DNA of 64,000 bases from Diadema setosum (lineage: Eukaryota; Echinodermata; Echinoidea; Diadematoida; Diadematidae): contig NC_092706.1 of assembly GCF_964275005.1 (NCBI RefSeq), forward strand, positions 10,115,144 through 10,179,143. Reading direction: 5' to 3'. Shown here in pieces: positions 51,601 to 60,600 of the stretch (positions are counted from its first letter, which is position 1; every line of letters starts with the position of its first letter). The position numbers and the translations under genes were made by a program. Below the pieces are notes generated by a model, which ran no database searches, was not told where the DNA came from, and saw only the letters and a program-made list of their open reading frames with translations.

Positions 51601-54600
51601 TATTACTAGTAATTTCATCGTCAGAGCCACACTCAGAAAGATTTGTGGATGTTTTTATTTGAAATTGCGTGGTATTTAGGCCCTATGCTGATAGTATTGT
51701 GGTTGTGTTGTGAATTATTGTTCTCCAGACATAGCTAATAGAAATCCAATTGTAAACCTACTTTACGTTTATACTTGGCTAAAAAAAAAAAGGGATTCCA
51801 GAAGTTCAAGGCTTCATCTTGTGGGCATGGCCCACAAGTACAACATACAGTCGACTGCAGTCGTAGTATACCCAGTCAATTTGCATATAATATCAATTTG
51901 ATATTTAGAATCAGTGCCTCGATTTTCAAAGTGTTTATGGATTCACTCGGACACAGTGCAGCCGACTGAAATACCTCTCTCTTACAAAATCCTGTTGCAC
52001 AAACAAGATCGCAAAATCAAGAACATTTCTAATTATGATACGAGCAGTCATGGCTACTGTTGGGCCCTATTTTTTGTACAAAGTTGAAAAAAAAAAACAC
52101 ATTAGAGAGAAATCACTAGAGATAAACGATCGTAGACCGCCATTCGTTTTTAGCTCCATGGCCAAACTAAACACTTATACTGGGTAATGTACATAATTAT
52201 GCAATGCATGCATGCAGTACTCCATCCGCCCATGGTGAGACCAAGGACAGATCTGCAGGGTGTTCACGTATGTGGGGTCGTCATAGGCGCTTCATCGCCG
52301 TACGTAGAGCGCGGCCATTGTGCAATCCGTCGAGAGAGGGCTCACTTCAGCATTTACATTAAAAATACTTTGATTCGGTCTCCGTTCGAAACTACTCACT
52401 AACGGAAGATGATGACTCAATATCTGACGTCATTAAAAAAGTTCAGAGTGGTTATCAAACATATTAAAACTAAATTCCAGAGGAGCAACACATACACGAT
52501 CTCTCACAACAAATCAGAACGTTCCTAGCTGAACATTCACTTCACAATGCTCGACATTTTAACCATGTGTCGCTAACATGCATGAGTCGGTCCCATGGGA
52601 CACACAGACAGGATCGTAATTAGCATCAGATTTCAACACATTTTCTTGACTTTTTCATATCTTAAGTTGCAATTTTTTGTGAAATGCGATCGTCTTTTTG
52701 ACATCATTTAGGACATTTCTGACAATTATCTGTGGTTTCTGTTCATCCTACAGTTTTTTTGTTAATCATTTATGCCCCTTGCATTTGACCTTGTGTTACT
52801 GCTCAGGGCTATCGATTCACGCTTACGGCAAATCAAATAGATGGTCACCGCGCGCGGGCTCTGCTTCACACGCCCGACACGGGTTGTGCAGATATCATGC
52901 GGGCCCGCGGGGTATAGCGGAGCGGGGCTGGGCGCGGCCGGGCCGGGCCGGGCGCGGGCAGGCAGAGGGAGGATGGATCAAAGGAGTGTGTCAATATTCG
53001 TTACACTACTTCCTATATTGTGCTACTGCCGTCACAAGCTTACAATCAATCAAACTTCCTTCAATTAAAAAAGACTGGATTGCACATGACACTATACAAG
53101 ACTGCACAACTCTGTATGCAAGTGAAATCTACTTTGAAATCATAACTTCATTATTGCCATGCTGTTATCATTGTCATCACAATACAAGTGATATGTAGGT
53201 ACCACTACCATCACTATCAAATTGAGACTGCAGAAAATTTACAGGAAAGCAGAAAATACTGGTAGCTGTCGTTTGATTAATTTGTTTATCAATAGATACA
53301 GTGCAATATAATTTCATCTGGCAAAGGAGTATACCTAGTTCAAATTATTTGTTTGTTGCTGCACATTATATTGTACATACATCTCAACAACTATGAACAG
53401 TCGAGTATGCTACAGATGTCATGTCATTTGATCCCATTGATTCTATGATTGTGTGGCAGAAGTATCTCAACAACGTATGAACAGTTGACTATGCTACAAA
53501 TATCATGAATGTCATTTGAACCCATTGATTCTGTGATTGTTTGTGTGGTAGTAGTATCTCAACAACTTTTTACAGTTGGCTATGCTACAAATATCATGAA
53601 TATGTCATTTTAACCAATTGATTCCGTGATTGTTTGTGTGTGGTAGTAGTATCTCAACAACTTATGAACAGTTGACTATGCTACAAATATCATTTGAACC
53701 CATTGACTGTGATTGTTTGTGTGGTAGTAGCTTGCTAGAAGCAACTTTTGTTCAACACTGGGTACCCCACTATTTTCCTACCCCTATATAATATAGTGAA
53801 CACCATCACCTTTCATTACTTTGGTCGCTGAATAAAAAGAAAGAAAAAAACTTGACCAACTTTCATTGCATTAACTGCATGGTTTTGCAGCGCGAAAATC
53901 TGTACTTTCAACAAAGAACCAGGAAATTACATCTCTCTGTGCAACACTGATAAAAAAAAAAGTATCTTTGATGAGCATGCACTGGATGGAAAGTCAATAC
54001 ATCACTATAGCAGTAGCTAATACCAGTACTTTTTCAGGTCACGTCACATTATTATTGTGCATTTTGTCAAATTCATCAACAAAGATACAAAGTAAACAAC
54101 CGCCGCATGCACTGTCACTTCAGACACAGATTATCACGTAACGTATCATGTCTATTTGATATAGAAATTATGTACCAGGGACTTTTTTTTTATTTCATTT
54201 TTGGCACATGATATGCACCATGTATGGCAAGTATATTATTAGACATGTGTTGCAAATTGCCCGTAGCAACCTACACGTAGATCTATCAGCGTTGTTAGGG
54301 TCTAGTAGATATATTATTATCAAAATAAATACTATTACTAGTTTATATACAGGCTACACTCAATATAAGACAAGATATTGCAAAGCCAATGTGTAAATGC
54401 ACGAATTAAAACCATAGGTTTGATATGTAGGCCGACTATTTTATTACTGATGATCCGATTTAAATTACGTCTAGACCTATAACAACGACAGACGCAGACT
54501 GCTGTCTGACTAATGTAGCGATTGTTAGCACTCTAGCTGGCTACACATAGGAACATAGTCCTTTCTGGTCTATTTCTGGTACAACATGCATTCTGCATGC

Positions 54601-57600
54601 AAACTAGCCTATAAACCAGCAAAATAGCACGACATAATGCAGCGGCCACAGGCATGCGCCAACTCCCAAAATGCACGTTCACGCATCGAACAATGGACGA
54701 CGTGGGACCAAATCGCTGCGCCTACGCACAAGGGGGAAGCGCGAGCGCCACACCGATAGAAATAAAATTCTGCGGCTATTTTGTCAGGAAAGAATGTAAT
54801 ATTTTTTCCGCTAAAGAGAAAAAATGCAATACCAAGGGCAGTCTACTTGATCGTTATAACAGAAACAATAACTTGACACGAGATCATGAATATATCACCT
54901 CAATATAATACAAATCTGACGCTGGCAACGCAACAGGTCATATTTCAGTAGCCTACAGAGTTCACGAAACCTTATTATACCCCTAAATCGGGAGGATGGG
55001 TCAATGAGCAAAAAACTGTAGGATGGAAGCCGACTGCATGAAACAGGTAGACATGACCTCTTTCATTCAAATTTAAAAGGAATAGATACAAAAAAATTGT
55101 CAAAAAATTATTATTGACATGTTATTGATAGGCTATAAATAATTTGCATAAAGTCATATTTAATGCATAAAATTAGGGTTACGAAAATGTACACTTATAT
55201 GGAAATTTTATTAAGATCTTGCAACTACGAATGTAGCGTTTTCAATATATGAATATGCATGAAGTGAGGAGACCTATACTTTCCACCCTCATTCTGTTTT
55301 TATTTTTCCAGTGGCCATTCAAAACAGGGGTAATTAAAAATGCAGAGCTCATCAGCGACGAATTGTTCATGTTGTCAAGTTCGATTACGTCATAATCAAT
55401 ATGGCGACGTACGTATATGCGCGCACCCTGAATACGTGTGTTGGGAGAAAGGTACTGAACTGCGTAATACCTAGAACAGTCGATGACTAGTCTAATCCAA
55501 TTTCAGCAGTAAATTCAGCATAATATGTGTTCGTATTAGGCCTACTATGAAGAAAAAGGTACTGTATCTTTTCTTCAGAAGAATTGAATACTCTGAAACC
55601 AATTTGTGACCTATATGGATCTACATGTCATTAATATAGATCACATACGAAATCAGATAGATGCGAATTCCATTTACTGAGACTGGCTGAACAGACTACT
55701 ACCATACTCGGTGGGCGGGACCTGTCAGAGCGAATGATTTATCGCGTTCGGTCAAAATCCGATCGGAACTGAAACTTTCTTCCCGGACCCTTTTTCGTTG
55801 GGCGCGCAGTCTCTCGATTATCGCAATCAGAAAATTTGCGCCCTCTCTTGGTCGCACCAAGGAAAAGGGGACGGAGCCCAGACTACCCCGGCGCGCGCAG
55901 CGAGCCCTGACGCTCGAAGTTATTATCCCTGCAATTGCAATATAGACTACACACTGAACATATTTCATTCTCCAGCCGGCCCACGTTGCCCGCATGTGTG
56001 TGTTTCTTTGTGTACGGTACCCGACGTGTGTGTGTTCCTATCTTCTATTATAGAATACTAGTGGTGTGCGCACTAGCTTGCAATTCGCTGCTTGCGTACT
56101 GTGTACGCCGAATAGAACTTCGCGCGCCTGAATCCCTGTCGCCTACGGACCGTGGATGTTTACATCGATCGCCGTGGTATCCCCATGTGTGGCCGGCTGG
56201 GGAGCGTGAGTATAGTAGCTTAGCTATTGCACACTGTAGCCAGCTGCCACTATAAACAGTACCCGATTTCGTTTTGAGTCGGGGTAGAAGCACTCCGTTG
56301 TGCAATGTCTGCTTCTTTTTCTCTTCTTCTTCCGCTTTTCCCTTGCCTCCCAAGTACGAAATGATTTTTAGAATGTTGTGTGTGTGTTTTGTAACGTTAT
56401 TGCATCATTTTTCTGCAAGGAAGAGGTGAGTTTCTGTTCGTGTATTGATGAGCACTGCAGTACATGTGCAGGTGAAAAGCGTTCGAACTTTCTTTCCCGA
56501 GTATCGTGGAAACTCGATGTATTTCTACTGTTAGGCCTATTAAAGGAGATCTCATATAACAGAATACTTATAACAAACTATTTTCCGGTCAAAATGAATT
56601 AATTTCCTTTGTTTTGTATCGTTTATTGACGATCCCAAGGATCTCGTCGCAATACAGAGTTTCCAATGTGTATTAATTTTCGCGTAGCTTTCGGTGCTGC
56701 AAACTTTTGCTAGGGCCTAATCCAACTACTAAACTTATCGTTCTATTTCTGTCGTTTCTCACACCTCGTTTGGTACGATTTCTTCCATTTTATATGACTT
56801 TATCCGTTCCCTTTATACTTTGAAATATTTAAACAATTCTTTCAAGTGTCTCGCACTGTTATTTTCGTAACAGCGATTTCTCCGCTTTGCTGCAATACTT
56901 TTTCGAATCGAAGCGACGTGTGTTGTCTTTTCTAAATATTTGTGTTGTTGGGAGGTGATGATACTTTGTATTTGTTATTTATTTTCCTCGGTTTTTATCT
57001 CGAGGGACTGTGCGTGTTTCTTAATGTTGATAGGAAAAGGCTAAAATGATCTGAGTGATGTCTGATGGTGATGATGAAAACTACGCTGGTATAAAAAGAC
57101 GGCTTACTGCAAATGCTGAGCGTACTTGCCGTTCGTTTTATTTCACTTTCCCTCTTATTCTTTTTCCCCCTTACTCTTCTTTCCCCTCCAAAGAATGATA
57201 AAAAAAAAAGAAATTACATACACCTCACAACAAAAAGATCCACGATCTACCAACCTTCGTAAAGTTAAATCTAAATGTTCAATATCAGCACAGAATATTC
57301 AAGGAGAAAGCATGTCATGAATTACAGTAAATTAGAGCGAAGAGATTGTGAAATACTGAATACGTGCGCGCAGTCTCTTCGGCTCGAAGAAACTTGACAC
57401 CCACCCCGCTCCCCTTGTGGAAATTTCCACAAAAGCAGGTGCCCCAACCAGGTGCGTGCCAGACGAAAGAATGCGCGCGCTGGAATAAACAGCGTGTAAA
57501 TATCTTGAAATTAATATCGATCTCGAGAAGAACCAGCTCAGTTGAATTAAAGGAATCATTGCGAAGATACCGTGATTCTACAATTTTATAGCCTTTCTTT

Positions 57601-60600
57601 TGGTGCATAGCAGGAAACATCAGTCGAATATGGTGTACTTAATCGAATATCTTATGTTCCCTGAACAATAAAAAAAGAATCGATTAATCAGTCAATTAAA
57701 AAGGCAATCACAGAAATACTTAAAAGGTCTCGTATGCCCAGACAAATTCACTATGAAGTAGGTCCAATGAGATGCAGTCATCACATGGTTAGACAGCAAA
57801 ATCATGACAATTAATTTCAGTTCATGCTCATCATAACTGCTTATTACTTTTCAAAGTTTTGGCTATCAACATTCGTTCGTAGGTGGTTTTTTTTTTTTGT
57901 ATGTTTTTTCCTCGTGAAAGACGTAATGACTTCTTCGTATCGAATGTAAACTGCATGTTAAATACCGTAAACAAGCCATCAGCTCAGCTATGGCACATTC
58001 GATCCATCGACCTTGCAGTAACCTCTTAGGCAGGAGCACATGGCGCATTCCTTTAAACTTGAAAGTACAACCACGTGTTTGCTCAGTGGCGCAACCACAC
58101 ACAGCGCGGCATTTTGCGATCATCGTTATAGCAGACTTTCCAATTCCAGTCAGGGTAAAAGAAATTGGAATACCGGTACTTTCGGAAAATACTGATGTTT
58201 AAAATCCAGTCAAATTAAAAAGCTTGAAAACAGCGCATGATTATGTTTTATAGTAAACAATAGTTGGAAACACCGAAGGAACAGAGTTTTGCATTCACTC
58301 ACACAGAAGCTTTCTTGAGAAGATGAAAGCATCCCCCTTCCCTGCTAGATAGTGGAAGCTTCCATAACCAGCCCAGCAAGTTTCTGGATGTACATACATG
58401 CACTTGTAGTCTTGTACACATGCATTGAGAGAAAGCAATCAATCACCGCTGAACATTGCGTAGTTTGGATTCTTTATCGTGCTAGTGACCAGCTCGATAC
58501 TTCGGCATGCATGTGTCGTAATGTTATGTTAAAGAGCTTGTAGGCCTTTTAAGTCGACAAGTTTAATTCAAAATGGCAAAAATGAGGGAGGTGGAAAAAA
58601 TACAGCTTCTGGTGGAAAATACGGATTTTGGAGCTACTGAGTACGGATTTGTGCTTCCAAAGGTTGGCAGCTCTACTGATCAATCAACATGTGGCGTTAC
58701 ATAATTGTTTCTAACCCACACCTTGCAGCTAAAAAAAGAAGAACCGAGAAAGAAAGACAATAATTATGAACAGACCAGGGTAAGAAATTACACAAGGGAA
58801 TGGGAGAGGGACCACACAAAACACCTACACACACACACACGCAGGTGCACGGCAGGCACAGGCACACACACACACACACACAACGCACACACACACACAC
58901 TGTGACTGTGCTAAAACCCGTTAGATACGGTACTAAGAACCAGGTATCTCCGGCTTGTGTCTGGAGAAATGCATGTTATATCTAAACGAAATCTTCTCCA
59001 CCAGGTTAATACATGTACATGTAATAGACCAGCTGCTGATTGTGACTGAGGGAAACGTGGCTCTCTAAAACTCAATTTGGCTCCCTAAAAAGGTCCCTGA
59101 GGAGCCCGGCTGGCTTCCTAGAAAAAAAGTTAAGGTCGAGCCCTGAACACACTGGTGAAAGTTTGAGTAAAATCAGACAATCTGACAATCTATTCAAAAG
59201 TTATGAATTTTTGGAGTTTTAGTTTAGGGATCGCTGGATGTGAAGACTACTACAGCTTGTGATGTCAAATGTGTAGAGCGATATAAAGAAAATATAAACA
59301 AAAATCAACATACATTGTATTTTCACTTTTCTACCATAATAGAAGAGCACATGAGTTGCCTCTCTCACAAGGCAGGGGGAGTAATATTACCCTTAACATA
59401 TGTCAGTTACAAGCTGAGGGAATGTGTACTCTTTTTTCAAGAAATTAAATTTAGTGTTCAACTCTCTTTATATATTCCTTATATTGTTCTATTCATGTAA
59501 CATCATCAACTGTTGTTGTCTTCTCCTCCTGCAGTGACACACAGAAACTTTAAAATTGCATAACTTTTTAACGGATTGTCCGATTTTCCTCAAATTCTCA
59601 CTGATGCATTCTACTGATATTGCTGCATAATCTCAATCCACATGTACATTTGTATATGAAGGTGAACTTATCCTCTAACGATTGATTCCACTACCACTGA
59701 GCCGACTTACCCAACTTGTCTGGCTATGGAATCAAGCCTCTCATTCATGGCAGGGAGCGAGGATACTGAAAAGAAGACATCGCAAAATTGACATGAGGGG
59801 AGGCAGAACAAAAACATGTTTGGGGAGATTTGTCACACTTGCAATTTACTCTTTCATACATGTTCACACTGTGTGGTGCATGTGGGTGAAAGGCTGCTTG
59901 TGGGGTTGTAGTCGATACATATATTAATTTACTGGACATTCCAATCACCCTATTCAGCTGACTGATCATTTTGTTTTTGTTTGGTTTTTTTTTTTAAGTC
60001 CCTGAAAACAGTCCTTTGATTGGATTAGTTTTGTGTGGATGCAACATGAAATGAATATTAAACACTGATATATCATGAATCATGCAAGGTTTAAATGCTG
60101 CATTTTCAATATTGCAGAATAAGTAATTAAGCTGAGAACCAACTAACCAAGCACATGCAGTTGTACTTGACTTGTTTTTTATGCTTGTGGGTTTGATTGT
60201 TGGTTTTTTTTCAGACAAGTTTGAACATACCTAAAAAGGAAGGTATTATGCTGTATCATACACCATCTAAAAAGAATGTTGCTATCTGATTGGTCGATTG
60301 CTCATCATGTGACATTCAGTTAAAAGTACCATCACACGCTGTGGCTGTCAGCCGTGCAATTTTGTTTGAACAAAAATGGATAACGCACGTTTACCATCAC
60401 ACAGCTTCGATGTCCCAATAAACAAACATTTGCCGCCCACATTCCACAATTACCGGTACATGTGTGCTTGCAAACGCTACTTTTGTCACTCATTTTTGTA
60501 AACAACTTCAACCGATCTGTTTCGCGTACACCGCGTACGTACATACGTACATACACTGTGACTGTGCAGCTACTCATTTGCCATCATCACAAAAATGGTT

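Larger units (their letters stand above)
47851..59145. mobile_element. 11.3-kb hAT-like insertion without transposase
   Basis: It starts CAGGGCTCGACCTTA and ends with the exact reverse complement (15/15). AACAC flanks both sides (47846-47850, 59146-59150). CAGGGCTCGA is a common hAT-type terminus in invertebrates, but hAT duplications are usually 8 bp; here only 5 (or 6, if a terminal G is shared) match. GGCTCCC words repeat inside both ends. The longest frames (about 60-166 codons) resemble no transposase, BED finger or dimerisation domain. The interior holds a LINE tail, a 1.7-kb element, a minisatellite and several GC-rich islands. It may be a non-autonomous giant that captured host DNA. 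Confidence 0.7.
47786..59678. mobile_element. TTAA-flanked MITE, copy 5, split by an 11.3-kb insertion
   Basis: The left 65 bp (47786-47850: TTAAAGGACATGTCCACC to AGTAGAACAC) and the right 528 bp (59151-59678, ending in a mutated TTAA) together make one family member of about 593 bp. The break falls inside AACAC, a word found once at this place in the other copies. Confidence 0.85.

Noticed and set aside
52698-53198. 166-codon frame over the GC-rich island
   Set aside because: No domain or family resemblance; the middle is a GC-rich low-complexity translation and the rest is AT-rich. Likely chance.
53379-53740. Regular repeat considered as a CRISPR array
   Set aside because: The units are contiguous and diverging with no unique spacers, in an animal gene intron: a minisatellite. 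The same holds for 18295-18745.
47843-59153. 8-bp target duplication for the 11.3-kb element
   Set aside because: The flanking octamers TAGAACAC and AACACACT do not match; only AACAC (or GAACAC, if a terminal G is shared) is duplicated.
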